From Ornithinibacillus bavariensis (GTDB lineage: Bacteria > Bacillota > Bacilli > Bacillales > Amphibacillaceae): 64,000 nt of DNA. The stretch spans positions 496,001-560,000 of the forward strand of contig NZ_JBNPWZ010000001.1 of assembly GCF_050433565.1 (NCBI RefSeq), in the 5' to 3' direction. The notes beneath the pieces were generated by a model. The model saw only the letters and a program-made list of their open reading frames with translations, was not told where the DNA came from and ran no database searches. Every line of letters begins with the position of its first letter. The first letter of the stretch is position 1. The position numbers were made by a program, and so were the translations under genes. This document shows positions 41,756 through 50,980 of this stretch, one piece after another.

Positions 41756-42590
41756 AAAAGCCTATTTACTGTTATCCCCCAGTCTGTTTTGGTTAACATT
41801 ATTTTTAGTAGTACCAGTTATCTTTATTGCGGTAATCAGCTTCACAACCAATGGTGATTTTGGTGCTATTATCTATAAGTTTAGTACAAAAGCCTACGCT
41901 TCTGCATTCAGCTCACTTTATGCCAAAGTTATTTGGCAATCCATTTGGTGGGCATTAGTAGCAACTATCGTATGCCTTATTGTTGCATATCCATTTGCAT
42001 ATTTTATCGCACACGCTGGTAAGTGGAAAAACTTATTACTCTTACTTGTTATGGTACCGTTCTGGACGAACTTACTTGTTCGATTATATTCATGGATTAT
42101 CTTAATGAATAATAAAGGGGTTATCAACAATGTATTAATGGATTTAGGTATTATTAAAGAGCCATTAGCATTGCTGTACTCTCCAGGTGGAGTTATCATC
42201 GGTTTAGTTTATGGTTTCTTGCCATTTATGATATTACCCATTTATTCATCGATTGAACAGTTGGATAAAACCTTTTTAGAAGCATCAGAGGATCTCGGTG
42301 CAAGACCGATAAAAACATTCCTGAATGTTACTCTACCGTTGACTTTCCCTGGTATTCTGGCTGGATTCATCATTACTTTCGTACCAGCAATAAGTGTATT
42401 CGTCGTAACGGATTTATTTACTGGCGGTAAACTGTTGATGGTTGGAAATGTAATTCGTGATGCATTCCTAGTTGAGATGAACTGGCAGCTTGGTGCAGCA
42501 TTGTCGTTATTATTGATGGTGCTTGTATTACTATCACTGATGTTATTTATGCGCTTTACAAATCGGAAGGATCGAAAGCTTTTAACATAA
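41739..42590 (+). CDS. potB: Spermidine/putrescine permease PotB
   Basis: A 283-aa permease: PotB-type start (LLLSPSLFWLTLFLVVPVIF), PFWTNLLVRLYSWIILMNN, and EAA loop LEASEDLGARPIKTFLNVTLPL. ATG with AAGGGGGA upstream, inside potC. The order potA-potD-potC-potB is unusual. An intrinsic terminator follows at once. Confidence 0.9.
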   Translation: MRKSFKKAYLLLSPSLFWLTLFLVVPVIFIAVISFTTNGDFGAIIYKFSTKAYASAFSSLYAKVIWQSIWWALVATIVCLIVAYPFAYFIAHAGKWKNLLLLLVMVPFWTNLLVRLYSWIILMNNKGVINNVLMDLGIIKEPLALLYSPGGVIIGLVYGFLPFMILPIYSSIEQLDKTFLEASEDLGARPIKTFLNVTLPLTFPGILAGFIITFVPAISVFVVTDLFTGGKLLMVGNVIRDAFLVEMNWQLGAALSLLLMVLVLLSLMLFMRFTNRKDRKLLT

Positions 42591-42593
42591 TGG

Positions 42594-42620
42594 AAGCATG
42601 CATTGTTGCATGCTTTTTTT
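42594..42620 (+). terminator. Terminator of the polyamine operon
   Basis: AAGCATGCA (42594-42602) and TGCATGCTT (42607-42615) form a perfect stem with a 4-nt loop, followed by TTTTTT. Confidence 0.9.
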
Positions 42621-42795
42621 GTTTAGAGAAAGAAAAAGATTCAAAAATAATCCGGGGACACTTTAACCATTAAAGAGGACTTATGGAATAGGTCTTTTCT
42701 ATTATTTTTATTAATTGCTATGGTTATTTAGTATTTTTAATAGAAAATTTGTCGAATTATGGAAATATTTATAGTATAATGGCACTAGATATATT

Positions 42796-42892
42796 TTTCG
42801 AAAAAGGCAAACCTATCGAAAGATAGGGACGCAAAGCAAAGGGCCTAATACCGTTTGAGTGATGGCTGCCTTGCTACCGAAGAAAGCCGGAA
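42796..42892 (+). promoter_or_regulatory. Cyclic di-GMP-I (GEMM) riboswitch before PilZ gene
   Basis: The aptamer hallmarks are present in order: AAAAAGGCAAACC, a GAAA-tetraloop stem (CCTATCGAAAGATAGG), GACGCAAAGC, AAAGGGCCTAA, then GATGGCTGCCTTGCTACCG closing the second stem and P1. A hairpin TAGGGAGA/TTCTCCTA at about 42899-42926 could be the expression platform; it lacks a strong T-run. It lies about 95 bp before a PilZ-domain gene, so a c-di-GMP sensor RNA controls a c-di-GMP receptor protein. Confidence 0.88.
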
Positions 42893-42987
42893 CTATAGTT
42901 AGGGAGATACTACTTGGGTTCTCCTAAATTTCATTAACTCTTCACACCTATTTTCGAAAGCAAATTTAATTAAAGTGAGGTGAGATA

Positions 42988-43557
42988 ATGGATTACACAG
43001 TATGGATTTATATTCTGTTGGGAGTTGTATTCCTATTAATACTGTCTTTATATTTATTATTACGTAAATCATCCCAAAAACCTCATTTAACAATGGAAAG
43101 CACAACTACCCAGGATAAGAATGAACCTCCAGCTTACCCAACTTTCACTGGCATAAACCTTAGAGAAAATTTTCGTGTAAATTTAGATGATGTTCCATGC
43201 TTTGTAGAATTTCTCGACATAGAGAATGAAGCATTAAACCCAAAATTCTTTAATGGTGTATTGAAGAACATAAGCGTGGGTGGTGTGAAGGTTGTTGGGG
43301 AGTTTGAATATCCAATTGAGGAAGAAATTAGGATTAAACTGCGGTTTTCCTTAAAGGATAGTATGTTCATTGTCAAAGGTAGAATTGTTAGGAAGGAATT
43401 ATATCCGGATAGAGATAGATTTGGATATGGGGTTCAGTTCACCAATCTGTTTGACGAAGATAGAGAGCTGTTATATCAACTATTGAATCAGATAATGGCA
43501 GAGCGTAGAAAAAAGCGAATAAAAGTAGGAATGATTGGGGAAGAGTCTATGGTTTAA
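42988..43557 (+). CDS. Membrane-anchored PilZ-domain protein
   Basis: A 189-aa protein with one N-terminal membrane helix (WIYILLGVVFLLILSLYLLL), a Ser/Thr/Pro-rich linker and a PilZ domain with the c-di-GMP motifs RENFR (RxxxR, about residue 53) and NISVGG (N/DxSxxG, about residue 89). It should bind c-di-GMP at the membrane. ATG with GAGGTGA upstream. It is preceded by a c-di-GMP riboswitch and followed by flagellin, so a role in motility control is likely (inference). Confidence 0.88.
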   Translation: MDYTVWIYILLGVVFLLILSLYLLLRKSSQKPHLTMESTTTQDKNEPPAYPTFTGINLRENFRVNLDDVPCFVEFLDIENEALNPKFFNGVLKNISVGGVKVVGEFEYPIEEEIRIKLRFSLKDSMFIVKGRIVRKELYPDRDRFGYGVQFTNLFDEDRELLYQLLNQIMAERRKKRIKVGMIGEESMV

Positions 43558-43576
43558 GTACCGTGGACTCTTTTTT
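43541..43576 (+). terminator. Terminator after the PilZ gene
   Basis: AGAGTC (43542-43547) pairs with GACTCT (43566-43571), with GGT/ACC inside, followed by TTTTT. The left arm lies in the last codons of the gene. Confidence 0.65.
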
Positions 43577-43650
43577 GTTCAAATTTTTTCTTTTTTTATT
43601 GTGAGTTTCTATGATTCTACAAAAAATAATAATTTTTTTTCAAAAAAGAT

Positions 43651-43676
43651 TAAACATATTTTTTTTGTGCCGATAT
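43651..43676 (+). promoter_or_regulatory. Sigma-D promoter of flagellin gene
   Basis: TAAA (43651-43654) - 14 bp - GCCGATAT (43669-43676), almost the consensus TAAA-N15-GCCGATAA. The leader to the flagellin start is about 145 nt. Confidence 0.85.
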
Positions 43677-43825
43677 AAATGGTACATCATCATGATGAAT
43701 GTAAATGTTTAGGCCAAACATTTAGAAAACAAATTTGATAATAACTCAGGATGAGTTGTTATACATGCGAGCCATAAGGATGTGACTCGCAAAAAATAAA
43801 ACAATTACATGGAGGTAAGAAAATT

Positions 43826-44662
43826 ATGATTATCAATCACAATATTTCTGCGTTAAACGCACACCGTCAATTAGGTGTTAACACTGGTGCAGTTCAAAGC
43901 TCACTAGAAAAACTTTCTTCAGGTCTTCGTATCAACAAAGCTGGAGATGATGCTGCAGGTCTAGCAATCTCTGAAAAAATGCGTGGACAAATTAAAGGTT
44001 TAGAAATGGCTTCTAAGAATGCTCAAGATGGTATTTCTTTAATCCAAACTGCTGAAGGTGCTTTAAACGAAACTCATGCAATCCTACAACGTATGCGTGA
44101 ACTAACTGTTCAAGCTGGTAACACTGGTACTCAAGAGCCAGAAGATCTAGCAGCAATTCAAAAAGAAATCTCTGCACTTATTGAAGAACTAGGTGGAGAA
44201 GCTGGATCTAAAGGTATTTCTGACCGTACTGAATTTAACGGTAAAGCATTGCTAGATGGTACGTTTGAAGGTACTTTACAAATTGGAGCAAATGGTGGTC
44301 AACAATTAAATATTACAATTGGTGATATGTCAGCAGAAGCTCTAGGAGTAAACGAAATTGATGTTACAGCTTTCGAAGAAACTGATTTCGACACTCAATT
44401 AAAAGCAATTGATGATGCTATCAACACAGTATCTACACAGCGTTCTAGCCTTGGTGCTATTCAAAACCGTCTAGAGCACACTATCAATAACTTAGGTGCA
44501 TCTGCTGAGAACTTAACTGCTGCAGAGTCTCGTATTAGAGATACTGACATGGCAAAAGAAATGATGGAATTCACTAAGAATAACATCCTAACTCAAGCAG
44601 CACAATCTATGTTAGCTCAAGCTAACCAACAGCCTCAAGGAGTATTACAATTACTTCGTTAA
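43826..44662 (+). CDS. hag: Flagellin
   Basis: Flagellin of 278 aa, with the conserved N-terminal D0/D1 region (MIINHNISALNAHRQLGVN, SSGLRINKAGDDAAGLAISE) and C-terminal region (RIRDTDMAKEMMEFTKNNIL, ending in GVLQLLR). The variable centre is short, as in other Bacillaceae flagellins. Codon use is visibly biased, as in strongly expressed genes. ATG with GGAGG upstream; sigma-D promoter before and strong terminator after it. Confidence 0.97.
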   Translation: MIINHNISALNAHRQLGVNTGAVQSSLEKLSSGLRINKAGDDAAGLAISEKMRGQIKGLEMASKNAQDGISLIQTAEGALNETHAILQRMRELTVQAGNTGTQEPEDLAAIQKEISALIEELGGEAGSKGISDRTEFNGKALLDGTFEGTLQIGANGGQQLNITIGDMSAEALGVNEIDVTAFEETDFDTQLKAIDDAINTVSTQRSSLGAIQNRLEHTINNLGASAENLTAAESRIRDTDMAKEMMEFTKNNILTQAAQSMLAQANQQPQGVLQLLR

Positions 44663-44677
44663 TTTCATAATATGAGT

Positions 44678-44714
44678 AAGCGAGAAGCTATGTATATGGC
44701 TTCTCGCTTTTTAC
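44678..44714 (+). terminator. Flagellin terminator
   Basis: A perfect 11-bp stem, AAGCGAGAAGC (44678-44688) with its complement at 44699-44709, followed by TTTT. Confidence 0.92.
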
Positions 44715-44815
44715 ATAAAGAGGAAGTATAAGGATCCTTCCAATCTATAAATTATCATTCAGTAGGTTATACAGCATGGATTCCGTGAATCACGTACTAC
44801 TTTTTAGATAGTTAA

Positions 44816-44884
44816 AGGAGTGTAAACAAAACTGTGTAAGAAAAAGAGTATACATCTCTTTCTAATTCGTTCGTCTACACTCCT
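44816..44884. terminator. Long hairpin downstream of the YheC/D gene
   Basis: AGGAGTGTA (44816-44824) pairs with TACACTCCT (44876-44884) and encloses AAAGAG/CTCTTT pairs. It lies between the convergent flagellin and YheC/D genes and probably ends the latter. Confidence 0.6.
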
Positions 44885-44902
44885 AATTATTATGGATTAA
44901 TT

Positions 44903-44944
44903 CTAGTAGCATTGTCAGCTAGTAGCATTGTCAGCTAGTAGCAT
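44903..44944. repeat. 16-bp tandem repeat at the stop codon of the YheC/D gene
   Basis: The unit CTAGTAGCATTGTCAG occurs 2.6 times in a row. The unit is not a multiple of three, so each copy shifts the frame. It spans the end of the minus-strand gene and sets its last residues (ADNATS). Confidence 0.9.
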
Positions 44945-47365
44945 AATATTTTCGGCTAATTCTATTGCATGATAGATTTTATTTGGGCCACTTGGATCAA
45001 CCTCTAAGATGCAGAGTTCACTGTTGCTACGTATTCCAAAAGTGATATTTAGCTCCGATATATTCCTAAATTGCGAATCAAGTTTTCTTGCAACTTTTTC
45101 AGATATATCCCTGACATCAGAAAGAATGCTGCTTGCATCCAGGGAATACATATCTTCAATAGTCTTAATTATTATGTCTATATTGTCTTCAAACATTTCT
45201 TCTAACATGTCTGTTTCTCTTTCCAAATATATACTAGAACTCTTCCAATTCGCTGTAGCATCCTTAATAATGTGTAGATTAATAGTGTAGGAGACTTCAT
45301 TATTATCAGTTAAACGATCATCCATTTGCACAATATACTTTCCTTCGTCAATTAACTCTTTTAATTTATTTAATAATTGAATTTCGTTATATAGCTGTTG
45401 TGGTTTAGAATTAGTAAATAAGTACTTTCCATCTAATAGCCTTGAAATATAAAGTGGAAATCCAGCTTTGTTTTCACGTAAAATTACTCGACTATATTTT
45501 TCGAGGAATTGGAAAATATCTCGTGTCCGATTTACTTCTTGATAAAATGAAAGGTACTGATTAATACTATTATCAGATTTTAGTATTGCATACAAATTAA
45601 GACGCTTGTAATTGTGTGGCGACCAAACATTGGTAAAAGGAATTTCTTCAAGTTCTTCATACACCCAATTTGCATTTTCTACTCCACGTAGCTTTAGACG
45701 ATCAAATATAACATCTGGAAATTGAACCTGTTTTGGGACAAGCCCTTCATCTTCATAAAAGTATCCCCTTATAACCATTTCTTCATAGTCGATGTCAGTT
45801 GGTGTAAAGAAGTATGAATTAAAATTACTTCTTTGTGCAGCGTGAACAATTTCTACTGTTAAATTATCATTCAGAATCTTTTCCATTAAAATTCCTATTG
45901 TGCGATTTTTATTTAAATCTGCTATAGGTAGACTTGAAGTTCTAGATTGAAAGAATCCAGCCTTCATTTTTTGAGAATAGTTCGTATGGAAAATGCCGTT
46001 TTTTGCTATATATTTTGCATATGCAATTGTATTAACAGCTCTTTTCTCTTCATGATAGGCAGTTTGTGGGCCATTATTCGCTTCGTGCATCCAATACTTA
46101 CCATTTTCATCAATAGCAAAGTCAATACCTAGCTCGTCTAAAGCGAGATCATATAATTTATCTAAGTGTTGGGCTACTTCAATAGAAAGTCGAAGGATAT
46201 CTTGCTCATATTTTGAGCCTGTTATTTCGCCATATTCATGAACCATAAAATCATGAAGATTTTCTACTCTTCCTTCTGTAGCAACGTTACTTAGGTTACT
46301 TTTCTTGTTCCCAACACGAGGATATATATGGGTTAATACCCATTTTCCTTCACCATCTTTTTGAACATGTGCACGTATGTGATAGGGCTCATTATTCTTT
46401 GTGCGTGTATGGATATATTTCTGTATGATATAGCTATCCTTTTCTTTCAGTATTACGGATTTTATCCATTGTTCAAATGCTTCGTTACTCAAGATTCTTT
46501 CTTTTTTATGATCCAATAATATAAATCTGTTATTTTTTTTAGTAATAAAGTAAATATTTTCTCCTCTATTACTTAATAAATATTTAAATACTACTTTATC
46601 GTTTTTCTCAAGAAAGTCATAAATTTTTTCTTCGTCACTACAAACTCTAAACGGTACTAATAACTCAATAAACTTTCTATGCTGTACGATTCTTTTTGGT
46701 AAAGACAATTTGTTTCCGACAAAGAAACTTGTGAATGGAATAAATCTTCTAAGCTTTTTTTCTGTATGGGCTTGTTTTACACTACCGACATTATTAATAA
46801 CATCAGGAAAGGGCTTAATTACACGTTCCCAATTTCCATTATTATAGAAATCGGCAGCAACAGTTTTATTTGCAAAGTCAACATCATTTTTACTGAAGAA
46901 AAGTAATTCTGTATTTTGTTTTTTACTTTCTCTGACTAATGCTTCGATTCGTTCCTTAGGATATATCTCTCGTGGATTTTTATAGGAAGAAAATATTCCT
47001 ATTGAGTATGTTTTATCTTGTATTTGACCACCTAATTCAAGTTCTATCCCTTTGTTTATTTTTCTAAATAAAGGTAGGAGTGAAAACTGGAGAATCTCAC
47101 TTACTTTTATAAAATGTCCTTTTTCCATTGATTCTGCAATTTCTAGTAGATACCTTTCAGCCTTCTGTTTTTGTTCATTCCAATCTGCTTGATTAAATAA
47201 TGTATCCATACTCCCAACTGCAGTGAAACCATCAACTATAGAACTAAAAATATAAATGCTCTGGTTCAATTCTTTTTGTTTAATTAGTTGATGAAAATGC
47301 TCTGTTGCTTCAAGTAAAGTATTAAAAATATTACTAACCTGAATTAGCTGTTTTCTATTAGACAT
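44915..47365 (-). CDS. Double YheC/YheD ATP-grasp protein
   Basis: An 816-aa protein with two YheC/D-type regions. The first (about 120-450) has IGIFSSYKNPREIYP, SNRGENIYFI and DELGIDFAIDENGKYWMHEANNGP, an ATP-grasp metal-binding end. The second (about 490-810) repeats the plan: IGILMEKILN, FPDVIFDRLKLRG and FGIRSNSELCILEVDPSGPNK. YheC/YheD are endospore coat-associated proteins of Bacillus. The first 110 residues are unassigned. It is convergent with flagellin and unrelated to motility. The C-terminus has been altered by a tandem repeat. Confidence 0.8.
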   Translation of the reverse strand: MSNRKQLIQVSNIFNTLLEATEHFHQLIKQKELNQSIYIFSSIVDGFTAVGSMDTLFNQADWNEQKQKAERYLLEIAESMEKGHFIKVSEILQFSLLPLFRKINKGIELELGGQIQDKTYSIGIFSSYKNPREIYPKERIEALVRESKKQNTELLFFSKNDVDFANKTVAADFYNNGNWERVIKPFPDVINNVGSVKQAHTEKKLRRFIPFTSFFVGNKLSLPKRIVQHRKFIELLVPFRVCSDEEKIYDFLEKNDKVVFKYLLSNRGENIYFITKKNNRFILLDHKKERILSNEAFEQWIKSVILKEKDSYIIQKYIHTRTKNNEPYHIRAHVQKDGEGKWVLTHIYPRVGNKKSNLSNVATEGRVENLHDFMVHEYGEITGSKYEQDILRLSIEVAQHLDKLYDLALDELGIDFAIDENGKYWMHEANNGPQTAYHEEKRAVNTIAYAKYIAKNGIFHTNYSQKMKAGFFQSRTSSLPIADLNKNRTIGILMEKILNDNLTVEIVHAAQRSNFNSYFFTPTDIDYEEMVIRGYFYEDEGLVPKQVQFPDVIFDRLKLRGVENANWVYEELEEIPFTNVWSPHNYKRLNLYAILKSDNSINQYLSFYQEVNRTRDIFQFLEKYSRVILRENKAGFPLYISRLLDGKYLFTNSKPQQLYNEIQLLNKLKELIDEGKYIVQMDDRLTDNNEVSYTINLHIIKDATANWKSSSIYLERETDMLEEMFEDNIDIIIKTIEDMYSLDASSILSDVRDISEKVARKLDSQFRNISELNITFGIRSNSELCILEVDPSGPNKIYHAIELAENIMLLADNATS

Positions 47366-47451
47366 GTATTACACTCCTAATGTATGATTACTAAAATTTA
47401 AGTTTACAGTAATTATATCGGCTTTATCAGGTGGAAAATTAAACGTAAACC

Positions 47452-47494
47452 AAAAAAATAACCTGGAGAACGAAATAATTATGTCCCAGGTTAA
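47452..47494 (-). terminator. Terminator of the amino-acid permease gene
   Basis: TAACCTGG (47459-47466) pairs with CCAGGTTA (47487-47494). On the minus strand the stem is followed by TTTTTTT. Confidence 0.75.
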
Positions 47495-47503
47495 TCATAA
47501 AAG

Positions 47504-48961
47504 CTAGCTATTTTTTTGAGATAAATCTGATTTACCAAGTATTAAATAGTTTAAATCGGATTCTGATAATGTATTAAGATCTCTTCTTTTTATTAGGTAA
47601 AATCCGATGCCTAGTAATATCCAAATTGCTAATGCGACGCGGGATTCAAAGCCTAAAAAGGCAGGTGATCCAGGAATTAAAAGTAAACCTAAAAACAGGA
47701 TACTAACAATTGTTCCTATACCAGCAAGCACTTTTTTAATAGGTGAAATTTCATGGAGCGATGGAAGATAATCTGGTCCCATATTCCACTTAAATAATTT
47801 GTAGGCCGTAAAGCAAGTATAGAAATAAGCAATTGTAACCCCTATCGATGACATATCGACTACCCATGTTAATGCCTGCCGCCCAAACCATGGTGCTAAC
47901 AAAGAAATTAGAATGGTAAAAAGGATACTTATATAAGGTGTGTTGTATTTAGGATGAAGCTTAGAAAATATTTTTGGCACAAATTTTGCTCGGGACATGG
48001 CAAATAGTAACCGGCTTGATGAAACTATAAATCCGTTTAACCCTGTAAAAATCCCCATCGAAACGGCTATCACTAAAATTATTAGACCAAAATTACCTAA
48101 TAGGTTTTTTACTACAGTACCAGTTCCCCACAATAGCTGCTTGGATATGAAATCATTCCATGGAAGTGCCATCGAGGTTGCTAGAATCATTAGAATGTAT
48201 AATAAACCCGCAAAAAATAAGGCAATGATAATAAGGTTAAATGCCTTCTTTGAGGAAAAGCTAAATTCTTCTGCCAATTGTGGAACATTGTCAAAACCTA
48301 CATATGCCCAAGGGGCAATAGCTATGATTGAAATAATCGCAGCAAGAGCTGTTTTTTCAACTGGAAATAGTGGGTGTATATTGGCTAGTCCAGCTTCAGG
48401 CTGTACGCCTACTAAAAAGGTCAGGATTATTACACTCAAAACCATAACTACACAAAATATGAATTGTATTTTTCCAGAAAATCCATTTCCTCTTATATTA
48501 AAATAACCGAATATTAGAAGAACAAAGGTAGCTAAGATAATTTCTGTACCATATACATCCCAACCGGCAATTTGATACATGTGGATATTTTCTATGAATC
48601 TAGGAAATATAAATTTAAACATTAAAGCAAAAGCAGAAGCATTCAATGCTACAATACATATGTAACCAAGTGCTAAGAACCAACCACAAATAAAGGCGTG
48701 TACCTTACCTAAACCAATGAATGCATAAGCGAATTCCCCACCCGAAACCGGGAAACTCCTAATCAAGAACCCATAACTTACTGCAATAAGCATCATTAGT
48801 AAAGCACCTATACCAAAACCTGCCATCGCTCCAACAGGGCCTGCGGTAGCGATCCAGTTTGTGGGCTGGACAAACGCACCCCAACCGATAGAAGAGCCTA
48901 ATGCAATTGCCCATACCCAGTGCTGTTTATAGGACTTTTTGAGTGTGATTCTTTCTTTCAT
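47504..48961 (-). CDS. APC-superfamily amino-acid permease
   Basis: A 485-aa transporter with 12 predicted helices and the APC start GSSIGWGAFVQPTNWIATAG (helix 1 break GxG region) plus SYGFLIRSFPVSGGEFAYAF. The substrate is unknown; close types transport amino acids or polyamines. The ATG has GGAGG about 9 bp upstream. A GntR-type regulator with a UTRA domain lies 110 bp upstream on the same strand and probably controls it. Confidence 0.87.
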   Translation of the reverse strand: MKERITLKKSYKQHWVWAIALGSSIGWGAFVQPTNWIATAGPVGAMAGFGIGALLMMLIAVSYGFLIRSFPVSGGEFAYAFIGLGKVHAFICGWFLALGYICIVALNASAFALMFKFIFPRFIENIHMYQIAGWDVYGTEIILATFVLLIFGYFNIRGNGFSGKIQFIFCVVMVLSVIILTFLVGVQPEAGLANIHPLFPVEKTALAAIISIIAIAPWAYVGFDNVPQLAEEFSFSSKKAFNLIIIALFFAGLLYILMILATSMALPWNDFISKQLLWGTGTVVKNLLGNFGLIILVIAVSMGIFTGLNGFIVSSSRLLFAMSRAKFVPKIFSKLHPKYNTPYISILFTILISLLAPWFGRQALTWVVDMSSIGVTIAYFYTCFTAYKLFKWNMGPDYLPSLHEISPIKKVLAGIGTIVSILFLGLLLIPGSPAFLGFESRVALAIWILLGIGFYLIKRRDLNTLSESDLNYLILGKSDLSQKNS

Positions 48962-49070
48962 TCTATTATTCCTCCGACTAAATTACCGTTTTTTCGCTAC
49001 TATAATATTAATTTTTACAATAGCCATTTAGCAATAATGTCATAATGTTCGTACCAGTGGAGGAAATAGT

Positions 49071-49793
49071 TTAAAAAGATTTTCTTGATAGATTTATTTT
49101 AAAGGAATACATATCTGATCGATAATGCGCAATTTCAAATTCTACAAAGTTCCCCTTAATATCGGTAATCTTTCTTTCAGCAATTAAAATGCTAGATGCT
49201 GGGGAAATATTAAGTAATAGTGCATCTTGCTTACTAATTTTACCTGCCTTAATGTATTGTTCTGATTGAAACGTATTCACCCCAAGTTCTCGTTCTAAGA
49301 GATCATAGAAGGCTTCCTTATTTAAATCAAATTTAATAAGCTGTTCCCCAATTGGAATAGGATAATAATGTCTTTCAACACCTACAGGAATATTATTAGC
49401 ATAACGAACTCGTTCAAAATAATAAGCTTTTTCAAGCCCTGAGATATCCTTCATATCTTTGTTTAAAGGAATAATTTCAGCTTTTATCAGCTTTGCACCT
49501 GGTTGCATTCCCATTCGTTCAATCGTTTCTGAAGTACTACTGAGGCTACCCAACCAATCATTGATAGGTTTAAGGACAATAAAGGTTCCTTTCCCAGGCC
49601 TTCTTACTAATATACCTTCCCTGACAAGCTGTTCAATGCTTTGTCTAACAGTGCTTCGACTAACATAATATTCGTCCATTAATTCTCTTTCACTTGGGAT
49701 TTTATCATTATATTGACCAGTAAAGATTTTTTCTTCAATTTTTTCTTTTAATTGAACATGTAGTGGAATGGAATTAGTGTAATTTAATGACAT
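49071..49793 (-). CDS. GntR/HutC-family regulator with UTRA domain
   Basis: A 240-aa regulator: N-terminal winged helix (KIPSERELMDEYYVSRSTVR, QLVREGILVRRPGKGTFI) and C-terminal UTRA effector domain (MGMQPGAKLIKAEIIPLNKD, FEIAHYRSDMYSFKINL). ATG 49793 has GGAGGAT upstream; the frame is open to 49904 but without a site. HutC-type regulators sense small metabolites, often sugars or amino acids. The likely target is the adjacent permease gene. Confidence 0.87.
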   Translation of the reverse strand: MSLNYTNSIPLHVQLKEKIEEKIFTGQYNDKIPSERELMDEYYVSRSTVRQSIEQLVREGILVRRPGKGTFIVLKPINDWLGSLSSTSETIERMGMQPGAKLIKAEIIPLNKDMKDISGLEKAYYFERVRYANNIPVGVERHYYPIPIGEQLIKFDLNKEAFYDLLERELGVNTFQSEQYIKAGKISKQDALLLNISPASSILIAERKITDIKGNFVEFEIAHYRSDMYSFKINLSRKSF

Positions 49794-50060
49794 TGATATC
49801 CTCCATGAAATACGTTCTCCTTCAAAACTTTTATGTAGAAAATATACTATTAATAATACCACTTTGCAATGTGAAGCATTTGATAACAATAATATCGGAG
49901 TCAAGAGGCATTTAATTAAAGATTGGCCTTGAACTGGAATAGAAATTATTGTCGTTAATGATACATAATCGGAAAGTCTCTTTTTGCGATTAATTTACAG
50001 ACAAATCTATGATTAGATGGCAAGAAAAAAGGCAACTAACAAAAATTTTAAAAAAGCCCT

Positions 50061-50086
50061 TTAAACTATCTGTTTTTGTACGATAT
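50061..50086 (+). promoter_or_regulatory. Sigma-D-like promoter of motAB
   Basis: TTAA/TAAA (50061-50065), then 13-14 bp, then TACGATAT (50079-50086), close to the sigma-D consensus. About 100 bp upstream of motA. Confidence 0.6.
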
Positions 50087-50188
50087 AAATAGTAGGTCTA
50101 AATTACAACCATTTTTGGCTATCCAATGGTGTTGGGATAGTTATTTTTAATTTATGAATAAGAGAAGAATATCATTGGGGGTCTACAG

Positions 50189-50980
50189 ATGGATAAAACA
50201 TCATTATTAGGAATTATACTAGGAGTCATTGCTGTCGGAGTTGGGATGGTTTTAAAGGGTGTTGGCCTCGATGCATTGATTAACCCTGCAGCATTTCTAA
50301 TCATTATAGCTGGTACAATCGCTTCGGTCATGGTAGCTTTCCCATTAAGCACACTTAAAAAAATTCCGGCACTTTTAAAAATTATCTTTACTGAAAAGAA
50401 GGAGCAAAACATTGCAGAACTAATTAAGTTATTTTCTGAATGGGCGAATCAAGCGCGTAAAGAAGGGATTTTATCTTTAGAAAATCAACTAGATAAAATT
50501 GATGACCCATTTCTTTCATCTGGCTTACAGCTAGCTGTAGACGGTCAGACACCAGAATTTATTCGTGATGTCCTTCTTGAGAAAATAGATGCAATGGACA
50601 AGCGTCATCAAGAGGGTGCAGCAATTTTCTCTCAAGCTGGTACATATGCACCTACATTAGGAGTTTTAGGTGCTGTTATTGGTCTAATTGCCGCACTTGC
50701 AGATATGACAAATATAGATGCAATTGGTCACGCTATTGCAGCTGCCTTTGTTGCTACATTATTAGGTATTTTTACTGGATATGTGCTTTGGCATCCTTTT
50801 GCAAACAAACTAAAGCAAAAGTCTAAAAAAGAAATTGAAGTTAAAGAAATCATGATCGAAGGTATTATATCCATTGCCACTGGGGAGTCAGCTAAAATTG
50901 TTAAGGATAAGCTTGGTTCTTATCTAACATCAAAAGAATTTGATATGTTAAATCAGGAGCAGGGTAATGAGGAAGAATAA
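50189..50980 (+). CDS. motA: Flagellar stator protein MotA
   Basis: MotA, 263 aa, the stator subunit that with MotB converts ion flow into flagellar rotation. Four membrane helices, with the large cytoplasmic loop after helix 2 (LIKLFSEWANQARKEGIL) and the conserved Pro-containing segment GTYAPTLGVLGAVIGLIAAL in helix 3. ATG with GGGGG upstream. The end overlaps motB by 14 bp. Confidence 0.95.
   Translation: MDKTSLLGIILGVIAVGVGMVLKGVGLDALINPAAFLIIIAGTIASVMVAFPLSTLKKIPALLKIIFTEKKEQNIAELIKLFSEWANQARKEGILSLENQLDKIDDPFLSSGLQLAVDGQTPEFIRDVLLEKIDAMDKRHQEGAAIFSQAGTYAPTLGVLGAVIGLIAALADMTNIDAIGHAIAAAFVATLLGIFTGYVLWHPFANKLKQKSKKEIEVKEIMIEGIISIATGESAKIVKDKLGSYLTSKEFDMLNQEQGNEEE

Noticed and set aside
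47997..48506. 169-aa plus-strand ORF within the amino-acid permease gene
   Set aside because: It is an antisense shadow of a membrane protein; composition mirrors the opposite strand and no start signal is seen.
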